From: Aspergillus flavus
Lineage: Eukaryota; Ascomycota; Eurotiomycetes; Eurotiales; Aspergillaceae
DNA length: 64,000 nucleotides
Assembly: GCF_009017415.1 (NCBI RefSeq)
Contig: NC_092404.1
Location: 372,001-436,000, forward strand
Direction: 5' to 3'
Below the pieces are notes generated by a model. That model was given only the letters and a program-made list of their open reading frames with translations. It did no database searches and had not been told where the DNA came from. Within the stretch, counting starts at the first letter, position 1, and the number at the start of each line of letters is the position of its first letter. This document shows positions 27,273 through 37,312 of the stretch, piece by piece. The position numbers were made by a program, and so were the translations under genes.

Positions 27273-28313
27273 GGAAGCTCTGCAGGTCAGCTTAATCAAC
27301 CCGGCCGAGACTGACTGCGGGAGCAGCCAGGGAGCGTTAGAGATTATTTGACATATCTCTATTCATCGGAATTGGAACATAATAAGAAGACACAACATGT
27401 TGAGATAATGAGATAATAAGATTCAAAACCTTGAGACAAATCCTACCACCGACCAGATTATACTTCCATACCATAAGAGACGAAGATTCGATACTCGCCG
27501 ATATCTGACAACAAGAAAACCTTAGAGGAACAGACCAAGCATCCACATCGAAGAAAAATGCCATTCAAAAGAAAAATCAATTCCCAACCCATACAATAAA
27601 TTACTCCCACGCAGCCTCATACTTCCCTCATCCACCTCCGCCATGAACATCATTTCCATCTTCTTGGCAAGCTCCTTCCCCATCCCAAGAACACATACCA
27701 CCCGTAATTTTATTACCATCCTGGACACAAGACTCAAGGACAGAAGTCCAGTTACGGCAATTCACACGAAAGAAGGCAAGCCTTCCCAACGCGCCTTCGA
27801 AGTTTGTTTCATCCCCTCCGACCATGAAGCGGAGGTAGTTGGGGCATATGTATGAGCCCGCGACGGAGCGTGCGTTGGCGGGGTATCCGGTGAAGACTTG
27901 GTCGATGAAGGATTTGAAGTCTTCTAGGGTTATTTTCTTTGGGAAGGACTTGTTTGGAGGTGGTTCTGCGGGAAATGATGCCTGGCAATAGAAATGACAG
28001 GATGGTACCTATCAGACAGGGCTTTTTACTTTTTTTTATCTCTGACAGAAATGCTGACCCTGTTAGAGGCCCTACGTGCGCAGTATACTCAATCAGGCAG
28101 TCATTATCATTTTGGTAGTCTATAAATGGTCTAAAGGGGAGCATTTCGTAGCAACTAATGGATGGCCCTAAATCGCAATAAGCTGTCATTACGCACCAAG
28201 TGCCAAGAGACGGGTGTTTCAGCCAGGCCAGAATAAACCAAAAACACTGTTCCTATTAGAGTAAAGAATACTGAGAGTTGGATTTCTCTTCTTCCTAGAG
28301 CGAAATAGCACGT
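27273..28313. other. intergenic with an orphan coding segment
   Basis: About 1 kb; carries the exon-like segment at 27699-27981. Otherwise nothing recognised. Confidence 0.4.
27699..27981 (-). pseudogene. orphan exon of a possible small secreted protein
   Basis: An open segment bounded by an acceptor (ttgccag) and a donor (gtatgtg), with protein-like sequence: NKSFPKKITLEDFKSFIDQV, then YICPNYLRFMVGGDETNF and FFRVNCRNWTSVLESCVQDG. A signal-peptide-like stretch (LIGTILSFLLPG) lies directly upstream but in another frame, and no ATG-bearing first exon joins it. It may be a gene with a missed first exon or one broken by a frameshift. Family not recognised. Confidence 0.35.
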
Positions 28314-29250
28314 CTATCTCTCAATCAGACTCCCACGGGTGCCGTCATAGCCGGCCAACTCCACCAAACTCGTGGCGCTAAGGAGTTGCATCATAAACCC
28401 GTCGAAGTCGGAGGTAGAAGGGTCCAGCCGGCTATGCCAGGCGACATTCCCATGCTCATCGAGCCACAGAATTTTGATTAATCCAGACTCAATAGAGTCT
28501 CGGTCCAACAGGTAAAGACCAGTCTGGATTTTGATCTCCGCTAGAGCGAGATCCCGCCAAACTTCCTCGCTCTTCTCAGCCTGTGCCATCATTTCCTCAT
28601 GGTTCTGTCCACTCTTGTACTGCATATTACGCCCGGCACCATCCATATCAATAAGGCCATAAAAGTCCGTGATTCCTGGAACGCGGACTAACATCGGACG
28701 CCATGAACCTTCACCGCCGTCGTCAAAGTCGTAGCGGGCAGGGTCATCCAGGATCTCGTTCCACCAGCCCTGCCACCCAGGCACCACAGATCTCTGTTTA
28801 AGCTCTTCGTATTTCCTTGCGAGATCCGGATCGTAGCATGTCCGCAGCCAGACGGTCTGCAAGCCTTCGCTGCTGACCAGGCTGATATTACGCTCGTGCA
28901 CTGTCTGGTGCGTGGCCAGCACACGCCTGATGTTCTCTCCTAATGCAGGTGAAGACAGCTCGTCACGGTACTGATATGGCTGCCAAGGGGTCAGGCCTGC
29001 CACTATCCTACTATAGTGAGGGAAATGAAGGAGATACCCAGCGTTCCAATAGCGTCAGCTTCTGCCATTCCCAAACGAGTCGCTCCCACTGTTCCTGACT
29101 GTCTCCCGCGGCATTGAAGTCCCAACGTTCCTGTACTGCTGAGGTCAAACCAGAACAGAACCGGATGAATGTGGCATTAGTCTGGGAACTGAAGTTGTCG
29201 AACGGTAGACGGCCGAAATCGGCGTCATTTTCCAGGGTTTCCTCCGACAT
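28314..29250 (-). CDS. conserved hypothetical protein
   Basis: Two exons, 29250-29038 and 28979-28314; 292 aa. The 58-nt intron (gtatct..ttggcag) keeps the frame (LLERW / PYQYRDELSSP). No signal peptide or membrane segment, acidic, many tryptophans: SWRPMLVRVPGITDFYGLID, GWQGWWNEILDDP, GLIKILWLDEHGNVAW. The pattern of a helical N-terminus followed by a beta-rich part about surrounding conditions of a filled site (LVRVPG..DMDGAG) vaguely recalls SMI1/KNR4-type folds, but I do not claim it. Function unknown. Acceptor choice is the main uncertainty; a second CAG nine bases further would also stay in frame. Confidence 0.65.
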
Positions 29251-30197
29251 TTGGGGACCAAAGCGACGAAGTGGAATAAGCAGAGGGATGAAAAGAAGAG
29301 AAGAGATGGAGGATCAAACAATATCAGATATACCCTAACAACGCTATTTACTCCGGTTGGTGTAGTATGGTGGGTCATTACAGGGATTTAAGTTTTTTTT
29401 TTAAAGCAGTCAAGTCAGGACTCAGAGCGCCACTTCCAAGAATTATCCTGTGTTAAAGTTAGTTAGACCTCAGCTCTTTAGTGGCAGTGTGGTAAGCGTA
29501 GGAATAAACTTACTCGCGTGCATAATAACTACCATGAGTAAGCCATAGTGTTCCTCCAGGGTTGCTGCAAGCAAAGTGGGACTCTGCGGTCTCTTCATTC
29601 TTTCAGCGTCCAACATTACATGGTGCAACAACCTTACTCGTCCTTGACCAGTTGCTTTGATTTACACCGGGAACAAAATTCCAACATGAAGATACCGGAT
29701 TTAGATACCCCAAAAGATACCGCAAAGTAGGACAGAATTGGCAGAATGCTTATTAGTCCTCTCAGATAATCCTGACGATCTGCAATTTAAGCTAGCTAGA
29801 TCGAGAGTAGGAAAATTCGTCGTGACCTTAGGCTTAGGGCTTGGCATGATTCATCTGTATCATACTCGGTACTACTACGACAAACACTCCCGTCCGTACT
29901 CAGGAACTCAAAACGCATCTGACGTGGAATTATTCGTGCTCAGCTCGAGCTGAACTGTGGATCCCCAGCACTGATGGCGATCGGGCCATAGATGGATCCT
30001 ATTTGCTGAAGAATAAAGATCGACAGAGCCCAGCGGGGCAACAACACCACTTCTACCTCCAGTAACTCAGTATTTAAATGCCGGATCTCCCCGCCTCTTC
30101 ATCTTGCTCTTCTTATTTCTTATTATCTCAAATACCCTCTCACACTACTCCTCTATCACATTGTCCCTCCTATCAACCTATAACAACATCAACAACC
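29251..30197. other. intergenic between divergent genes
   Basis: About 950 bp; a short plus ORF at 29738-29953 shows no family feature. Probably promoters of both flanking genes. No repeats. Confidence 0.4.
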
Positions 30198-30739
30198 ATG
30201 GCAAACCTCCCAACCTCCTTCATCATCACCCTCAACGGCACCCCCATCGCCAAAAACATCAACCCCGACGAAGAACAAATTCACGCAGAGGCGGACCACA
30301 ACAACCCAGCTGTTTTTACCTTCAGCAACGGTCTCCTCGAGTCCGATGGCTGGTACCTTGGACGATCTGTAATCGAGGATCGCAGCCTGCTTCCCAAGCG
30401 TGTACTCTGGCACAAGAAGGGAGGAGAGGTTGGCGAGGACTTGATTCAAAAGACTACTATTGAAGATCAAGGTGGTAATTTGGTCCTTACGAATGGTGGT
30501 ATGTATTGGCGTTTCGATTTAGGGCTTGTGCTTATGGTTGTTTGGATGAGGAATAGAGCCAAGCTAACGGATGTATATAGGTACGGTTCTGACATTAATC
30601 GATGGACAGGTTTATGGTGATTTGATACGGAGTAAGTGGTTTACCATTTGCCCATATTGTGATATTGGAATGAAGGTGCTGATTCCTACTGATTGCGTTT
30701 ATAGAAAACCCTGCTACTGTGGGTATTCAAGCTGCCTAG
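30198..30739 (+). CDS. small conserved hypothetical protein
   Basis: Three exons, 30198-30498, 30581-30631 and 30705-30739; 128 aa. The start MANLPTSFIITLNGTPIAKN has a good context (caaccatgg); an in-frame ATG at 30078 would add a Ser-rich leader. The rest is beta-strand rich (LESDGWYLGRSVIEDRSLLP, KTTIEDQGGNLVLTNGG, TVLTLIDGQVYGDLIRK), with no cysteine pair, signal or membrane segment. The last two exons are only 51 and 35 nt, yet splice signals are canonical (gtatgt, gtaagt) and phases agree. Function unknown. Confidence 0.6.
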
Positions 30740-31436
30740 GATATGAATGGGTGGGTTCATTAGGGATATTCTATATGACGTTAGGAAATATCACAGCCTA
30801 TTACAAATAAAACTTTAAGTAAATTAGCTGATACTTTTATACATCTTAGTATTATCTAGTTCAAACTTTATACCGAAAGAGACTTTTAGTAGACAATGCA
30901 CAGGTTGATTATGTTAGTTTACAGATTTATAGATTTGGATTTTAAGCCTGATATCAGAATTCAACCCGTGGGGATCGGTCCTGATATTGTACCCAAGCCC
31001 GAAGCATGGCAAGGCCAAGTAGGCAATTTGTCTGAGCGGTCAGGTGGCTGGGCTTAGTTGAAGGAACCCCATTATATTTTATGCCTTCCTAATGTGATCA
31101 CCGAAGTTCTTCAAACTGTCCAGCATTCACTGTTGAGGTCTTGAGGCATCGAAGCATAATGAACATTTCTGGGGCTGGAGTAGCTATTTTCTGTGTTCCA
31201 GAATTATAACGAGTCTGTACCTAAGGCTCTCTTGCGATATGTTGCTTGTCAACGCCACTCTCCACTTATCTCACTACCGGGGTTGTAGGTTTTACTCACT
31301 AGTGACTTGGCATTTATCGAATTATATCATCACCAATACGGTAACTCATCATTTCTTGTGATTATATGTGCTTCCAACCTTAGATACAATCCTGTGTCAC
31401 GCCTAGAAGTAGGCATCACTAGATCCAAAAGAAAGG
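30740..31436. other. intergenic between convergent genes
   Basis: About 700 AT-rich bases without gene, repeat or RNA features that I can support. Confidence 0.45.
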
Positions 31437-32234
31437 TCACTTCCGGCACAAAATCTCACCATGCAACAATCCGAACCATCCCTGCTCCGCATCCACGAAC
31501 TTCTTCCATCCGTCAGAGATGCTCTCCAGTTCCTCTTTCGTTGCAAATCCCTCCTCGAGAGCCGTCTTCGCAAACCCAGAAGACCTCGCTCTTGCTCCCA
31601 TCGATCCACCCCAGTACTGTCTCTCTTCGGGGGTACTAAAGCACCACGATCCAGTGCTCTTCTGAATTCTAGACTGTTCAAACCCAGCCTCCTCGGCCCA
31701 AACATGAATCAACCGACCCGGGTGTGGATTCCCCCCTTTAGCCTTGGCCATTCGGATAGTGATGTCAAGCCATGCCTCAATGCCCTTGTTCTCGGGATAC
31801 CAAGTCATAACCGAAGATTCCCGTGCTGCGACAATTCCACCGGGTTTCACGACGCGCCGCATTTCCTGCAAAGCTTTGACTGGGTCTGCGATATGTTGTA
31901 GTACCTGGTGGACGTGGACGATATCGAAGGTGTTATCGGGGAAATCGAGGGAGTGGATATCCCCAACACGGAACTCAATGTTTGTCAACCCTTTTGAGGA
32001 TGCCAACTCGCGGGCTTGATCCAGGGGGTCAGGCACATACTCGATTCCAGTGACATGACCTTGGGGTGCACGGCTTGCGAAGTCGACGCTTATTGAGCCA
32101 GGACCGCAGCCGATATCGAGAATCTTGGAAGTTGAGGTTATGTGGGGGAGAAGGTAGGCTGTGGAATTTGACGCGGTGCGCCAGTTGTGAGTCTGAAGAA
32201 CAGAAGTTGAGTGATCGGTTGTATAGACTCCCAT
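31437..32234 (-). CDS. SAM-dependent methyltransferase (UbiE / Methyltransf_11 type)
   Basis: Intronless, 265 aa. Class I fold: motif I ILDIGCGPGSISVDFA (about 36-51), acidic loop TGIEYVPDPL, motif II/III region FDIVHVHQVLQHIADP and VVKPGGIVAARE. The C-terminal half (RLIHVWAEEAGFEQSRIQ, CFSTPEERQYWGGSMGAR) is the substrate cap and does not point to a known substrate. No targeting signal. It lies 189 bp downstream of the Zn2Cys6 gene on the same strand. A TATA box (TATATAAA, 32329-32336) is about 95 bp upstream, and the palindrome CGGAATTCCG is about 150 bp upstream. The same palindrome is found in the regulator/exporter promoter, so the three genes look like one pathway, perhaps O- or N-methylation plus export of a small molecule. 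Confidence 0.88.
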   Translation of the reverse strand: MGVYTTDHSTSVLQTHNWRTASNSTAYLLPHITSTSKILDIGCGPGSISVDFASRAPQGHVTGIEYVPDPLDQARELASSKGLTNIEFRVGDIHSLDFPDNTFDIVHVHQVLQHIADPVKALQEMRRVVKPGGIVAARESSVMTWYPENKGIEAWLDITIRMAKAKGGNPHPGRLIHVWAEEAGFEQSRIQKSTGSWCFSTPEERQYWGGSMGARARSSGFAKTALEEGFATKEELESISDGWKKFVDAEQGWFGLLHGEILCRK

Positions 32235-32383
32235 TGTGGTGATAGTTGTAGTTATATTAGATTGAGTGACTTGGATACTAGTATTAAGATTGTTGGATTA
32301 ATTTAGGTTAAGGTAGAACTGGAGAGAGTTTATATAGTAGGCAAGCTCGGGAGGGGCCCGGCGGAGAACTGGGGACTCCGAGA

Positions 32384-32393
32384 CGGAATTCCG
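32384..32393. promoter_or_regulatory. CGGAATTCCG palindrome, predicted Zn2Cys6 site (copy 1)
   Basis: CGG-N4-CCG inverted repeat about 150 bp before the methyltransferase start. It is identical over 11 bases (CGGAATTCCGA) to the element at 33810-33819. Zn2Cys6 proteins commonly bind paired CGG triplets. Confidence 0.65.
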
Positions 32394-32423
32394 AGGGTGG
32401 CGTGCGGCCTCGGGATTGCGGCA

Positions 32424-33757
32424 TCAACAGCCATGGATATGGGCACAAACGCCGAATAGCGTCATCCCGAACTCATCCGCCGACTGCACCCATCGCTCGA
32501 TTCGTTCCCTGCGCTCGGCTGAGCCCGTTTCCGCTGACCTCCATAATTCCGAGATCTCCAGTATCCCATCCTCCCACTGTAAGAGATATCTATCGTATTC
32601 TCTGCTCCACGTTTCTCGTTCTTTGGCTTCCCATAAAGCTTTATTCCCCGGTGCATACACTCCTCTCATCTCGTCTGCCACAAAATTTGGGAGTAGCCTG
32701 TCGGCGTTGTATACGCTACTGAAAAGGTACATAGTGAAGATTGCGCGACGCTTCGCAGCCACCACAATCCAGGATTCCCACTTCGGTCGTGCGTGGGCTA
32801 ACTCTGCGGCGCAGAAGAGGCCATTTCGCGCGGTCTGGAAAGCCAATTCCATGAGCGTGATCATCATCTTATCATTGACAAGGGACGGACCACCTCGAGG
32901 GGAGAAATACAACATGATTGTGTACAGCAAGTAGGCTTGGAAGGCTGAGAGGAGCTCGTAGTCGTGTTCAGGATGCTGGTGCTATTAGCTTCCTAGAATG
33001 TCCCAAAGAATGTTTCATCATGGAGAGATACCTCTTCAGAAAGCCTTTCCATTTCCTTCTCTAGTGTACTCATGACCATCATCTCACTTCCTGGTACTGC
33101 CTGTTCCCACATCCGTACGAGGCTGTAGCAATTTGCTAGTGATGGCGGTAATTCTTTCCCTTCAATCTGTGCGCGATGAATGATGGGAGGGACATCCTTG
33201 TCCTTCAGCAGGCACCGCGGATAAGTGCTCAATATCCGCGAAATGTACTGCAACGTGAAAGGGTGATAAACCTTGGGTATCTCATCTTGTCCCAGGGGCG
33301 GTAGAATATAAGGTCTTAGCCAGCGATCGCGAATATCTTCTGCATTAGCACTAGATACTAAATCAACCGTTCGAAAATCAAGTCCAGCTCCATCCCTGCA
33401 GCCACTGGCGACCTGTCTCCGTACATGAAAGTGACTAGACGGGCTCCAGGCCGTACTGGAAGGAGTATTAGCCAAAGGCACCGGAATGGGCATGGCAGAT
33501 ACTGAATCAAAGCGAGGTGTGGAATATATTGCGGGGCCGGTATATGCAGCTCCAGTGTCTTCTGTAAGAACCCCTTCTCCAGGAGGAGAGTCTTGTGCCA
33601 ACGCCGAGACAGAATATTCGCAGACACGACCCGTCGATCGACACCGCGAACAGACAGGTTTTTCGAGGCTACAACGGACTTTCGACTTCGTGCAGCTATT
33701 GCAGGCCTTCTTGCGTGGAGGACGCTGCTTGGCGTGATGGTTTTCTGATGTGGGCAT
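32424..33757 (-). CDS. Zn2Cys6 transcription factor
   Basis: Two exons, 33757-33032 and 32981-32424; 427 aa. The N-terminal binuclear zinc cluster is complete: C-x2-C-x6-C-x6-C-x2-C-x6-C starting at ACNSCTKSKVRC and ending RVCEY (about 18-47). A Ser/Pro-rich linker follows, then a helical C-terminal region (AYLLYTIMLYFSPRG, WIVVAAKRRAIFTMYLFSSV) like the ligand-responsive part of fungal pathway regulators, although shorter than the usual fungal_trans domain. It is divergent from the MFS gene (176 bp apart) and directly upstream of the methyltransferase. CGG palindromes in both promoter regions make it the likely local regulator, possibly also acting on its own gene. Confidence 0.87.
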
Positions 33758-33933
33758 GGTTCGCGATACAGATCGTAGGCCTTGGGATGATGTTGTCCTC
33801 GGATAAGTTCGGAATTCCGATTAGTAGATAAACGGGCCGGATTTACATAAGTCCGGTGCTCACTCATCATACCTCACCGCCAAGGCAAGCTCAGCCTTAA
33901 GATTCTTTCTCTTAACCAACGAATCTACCGAGT
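33758..33933. promoter_or_regulatory. 176-bp divergent promoter with two CGG inverted repeats
   Basis: Shared by the Zn2Cys6 gene (ATG at 33757, minus) and the MFS gene (ATG at 33934, plus). It contains TCGGAATTCCGA at 33809-33820 and a second inverted repeat, CCGGA-N10-TCCGG, at 33837-33856. The first is 53 bp from the regulator start and about 115 bp from the exporter start. Confidence 0.65.
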
Positions 33934-35325
33934 ATGGTTACCACAACATCAGATGATGTGCATGAGACTACGGCTCTACTTGGGCGCAACAGGGTTCCCA
34001 AAGAGGAAAAGCCTCTGCCAAAGGCTCAGATCCTGCTACTCTGTTATGCTCGTGCCGTGGAGCCCTTGGCCTTCTTCTCCATCTTCCCTTATGTCAGTCA
34101 GATGATCCAGGACAACGGGGGTGTCAAGTTTTCGGATGTCGGTTTCTATACAGGGCTCACAGAGTCCCTATTTTCCCTCACTCAGGCCATAGTGATGATT
34201 TTCTGGGGCCGAGCGGCCGATCGCGTCGGGCGGAAGCCCGTCCTGGTCTTCTCCTTATTCGGCGTGACCGTGGCGACGGTCCTCTTCGGACTGGCGAAGA
34301 GTATCACGCAGATGGTTTTATTTAGGTGCCTTGCCGGTGTCTTTGCGGGGACTATCGTCACCATCCGCACTATGATCGCCGAGCACAGCACGAGCGAGAC
34401 ACAAGCCCGATCATTCAGTTGGTTCGCTTTCAGTGGAAACTTGGGTCTCTTCCTTGGTCCTCTGTTGGGTGGTAGTCTTGCCAACCCAGCACGCCAGTAT
34501 CCAGGTGTATTTAAGGACACTGGGTTCTTCGCTGACTACCCATACGCGCTATCGAGCCTGGTGGTGGCGCTGATCGGAGCTACCGCTGCCTTTTCTAGTC
34601 TTTTATTCGTCCAAGAGACGTTGAAAAAAGAGCCTGCTACATCGGGTTCTAACCCCGATAAAGACCTGTCAACCTGGCAGCTTTTGAAAGCCCCTAGTGT
34701 TGGGATAGTTCTCTACACATATGGACATATTATGGTACTCGCCTTTGCCTACACAGCTATCATCCCGGTCTTTTGGTTCACTCCTACGTACCTCGGTGGA
34801 TACGGCTTCACTCCTCTGCAAATTTCGGTGCTGATGGGTGTGAACGGCGCCGCCCAGTCTGCATGGCTCCTCCTAGCTTTCCCTCCATTGCAGAAGAAGA
34901 TCGGGTCGAATGGAGTCATCCGCTTATGTGCCTATGCCTATCCTTTCTTCTTCCTTGCCTGTCCGGCTGGTAATATACTCCTGCGCCTGGACAGCGAGGT
35001 ATCTGTTAAGCTTTTCTGGATTTTCCTACCAATAGCGCTGGCCGTCGGCTGTGGGGTCAGCATGAGCTTCACAGCCATCCAGCTCATTTTGAACGACGTC
35101 TCCCCATCGCCAAAAGTCTTGGGTACGCTGAATGCCGTGGCCTTGACCGGGGTTAGCGGCCTGAGGGCAATTTGCCCTGCCCTTTTCACCACCCTCTTCG
35201 CTTTGGGGGTGAGAACGCAACTTGCCGGGGGATATGCCATTTGGGTACTGATGATCTTGCTCGCTGCCACGTTGTCGGTTGCCGCGCGATATCTACCTGA
35301 GCCCGAAAAGCCTGATGAATCTTAA
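33934..35325 (+). CDS. MFS transporter (ZIFL / multidrug type)
   Basis: Intronless, 463 aa, about 12 hydrophobic helices. MFS motif A is clear in loop 2-3 (GRAADRVGRKPVLVFSL), and helix 4-5 carries FRCLAGVFAGTIVTIRTMIA and FSGNLGLFLGPLLGG, typical of fungal proteins related to zinc-induced facilitator-like and tetracycline-type exporters (12 TM DHA1-like). The cytosolic N-terminus holds ETTALLGRN, a dileucine-like motif common in this group. It probably exports a small molecule by proton antiport at the plasma or vacuolar membrane. Divergent from the Zn2Cys6 regulator and likely controlled by it. Confidence 0.9.
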   Translation: MVTTTSDDVHETTALLGRNRVPKEEKPLPKAQILLLCYARAVEPLAFFSIFPYVSQMIQDNGGVKFSDVGFYTGLTESLFSLTQAIVMIFWGRAADRVGRKPVLVFSLFGVTVATVLFGLAKSITQMVLFRCLAGVFAGTIVTIRTMIAEHSTSETQARSFSWFAFSGNLGLFLGPLLGGSLANPARQYPGVFKDTGFFADYPYALSSLVVALIGATAAFSSLLFVQETLKKEPATSGSNPDKDLSTWQLLKAPSVGIVLYTYGHIMVLAFAYTAIIPVFWFTPTYLGGYGFTPLQISVLMGVNGAAQSAWLLLAFPPLQKKIGSNGVIRLCAYAYPFFFLACPAGNILLRLDSEVSVKLFWIFLPIALAVGCGVSMSFTAIQLILNDVSPSPKVLGTLNAVALTGVSGLRAICPALFTTLFALGVRTQLAGGYAIWVLMILLAATLSVAARYLPEPEKPDES

Positions 35326-35850
35326 GGTAATTCAGTGGAGAAGTGAAAACAAGGAAGTAGAGTGGCATAACCTAACCGCTGTAACCTAGCTATAACCTAG
35401 ATAATAGGTGACGCCGCACTCTACAGGTATTAGCGGGCGGAGTCGGGTTCAGGGCGGGTACGGGCTATAGCCTATGCAAGTGAGCAGGCCATACCACCAA
35501 AATTACCTAAATCATTAAAATAGTAAATAGAGTAGAAAGATAAAATGTTACTAACTATATTAACTATCGAAAAAACAAATACTAATGTTTATATAGCAGC
35601 TAATATATATAGATTAGTTATATTAAAAGTACTTTGCAAATTTAATATTATATATAAATTATTTATATAATTATATTAGAAATACTCTTTACATTAATAA
35701 ATTAAAGGTTTACTATAATATACTAATTGTAACAGCAGTTGCCTCAGACAAGGCTGGAGATTTTGCCAGCTGGATTTCCCTGAAATTGAAGCCTTTGATT
35801 CATTCCTTTAAGTTGATCTGAACTCTACGCTCGCTATGCAGTCTCCCCAA
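35326..35850. other. AT-rich block
   Basis: 35500-35740 is made almost only of A and T with runs such as tatatata, much more AT-rich than the genes nearby. It marks the start of a 5-kb gene-poor zone. No gene. This composition would fit repeat-induced point mutation or old mobile DNA, but no element is recognisable. Confidence 0.55.
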
Positions 35851-35859
35851 CACGACCAT

Positions 35860-37056
35860 CTAAAGTTGCGCCTTCCGGGGAAATCTATGGCAAAAGGCAC
35901 TTGACGCAGTCGATGCTGAAACTAAAGCAAGCCTAGCTGGTATTATCAGTTTTATTCGAGGATCACTAGAGCGTACCGCGAGACATGGTCACTCGGAGAC
36001 TATAGAGGTACTGCTTAGATACGAAGAGTACTGGGATACTCTGAGTAAAATCCCAAGCAAATGTGCTTTCGTTCAGTACCCGCATGCAGATTTTGAGGAA
36101 AATACTTACTATAGAGAATCTCACCCGGTGGGTACTTTCCTACCAGTCGCCTCTGGGCTATTACCAATGACAGTCAGCTTAAATGTACGTTCGACTCGAA
36201 AACCATCATTCCACTAATCCTTTCCGGATGCCGGGCTGGTCAGCTATCCAGTGTACTGCGTGGCTTCCAACTAGCAGCTGCATCCGAGATAGAAAATCTA
36301 CGCAAAGTGGCATTGGAAGAGGCTGTTAAGTTCGACAGTATCAGCATAGTTGAACATTTTCTCGTTGACGAACGACCATTGTAACCTAAGTTTCTAGCTC
36401 GACTCATAAAAATAGCTGGAGCTCATGGCTCCAAGTCTTCAAAGGCCCTACCTTTTGCCAGAGACTACACTGGGAGTGTATTGACTCAAGTTTACGATGT
36501 ATGCTTTAGGCAATTTCTGGTGGTCATATGGATGTTTTTCAACACCTGATTGATAAAGGAACAGGTAGATGTAGCCCGGGAACGTTGGAAACGACCTGTG
36601 TACGCGTTGCATCCACTGGGGACCCTCCTATCCTAAGAATCTTAGCACCAGAGCTCCAGAGATCTCACTCATGTTCCGCTATTCTAGTTCAATCTCTCAA
36701 CACTGCTTGCGCAAGGGGCCAAAAGGAGACTTGAATGGCTGGTCCTCGCTGGTGCCGATGTCAATGCACTAGTCGACAGTATACCCATGTTTGAGCCGCA
36801 AAGCAAGGAGTGCAGATCACGGCGGCGCAGGATAAGGCATACTGAAGGCACATGGCCGAGATATGCAAGACAGGCATGTCTGCAGACTCTGGATGAGTCC
36901 ACAAGCGATATTCGTATGATCTTAACCAACGGCCAAAATCTGAAAGAGATATCCTCAAGACAGGAATTAATGATATACCTGCTCTTACGGAATGGTGCGA
37001 ATGTTAATGAAGCTGAAGGTTGCACCAAGACACCTTTGCATATCGCGGTGAAGTAA
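35860..37056 (+). pseudogene. decayed ankyrin-repeat gene
   Basis: Several plus-strand frames carry ankyrin-like pieces: RHGHSETIEVLLRYEEYWDT (about 35975), ALEEAVKFDSISIVEHFLVD (about 36315), MDVFQHLIDKGTG (36528) and YLLLRNGANVNEAEGCTKTP ending in LHIAVK (36975-37056). The pieces are in order but separated by stops and frame changes, too many for introns. Ankyrin proteins of this kind form large variable families in Aspergillus-like genomes. The copy is probably not translated as one protein. Confidence 0.6.
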
Positions 37057-37312
37057 TGCAGTGAGCAGGCGGTTAGAGCATTTATATCTATCTCATGGCG
37101 CGATATCAATATCAATATTTGAGTCGCTTGGACCTGCCATGTGTACTGTGCATGCTAGTAGTTTGTAGCTTTGTTACCCCAGAAAAGGATATAAATAACC
37201 AGATTCATAGGCTAGGCCACTAGTAGGAATCTAAGCGCTGACTACTGTTGTCCCATGCATCTCGTGATATCGAATTTCAGCATAGGAATAACTGCTGCGA
37301 ACCTATCTCTGC

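Noticed and set aside
36684..37115. 143-codon minus ORF over the ankyrin relic
   Set aside because: The opposite strand carries recognisable ankyrin pieces; the minus frame has no family features.
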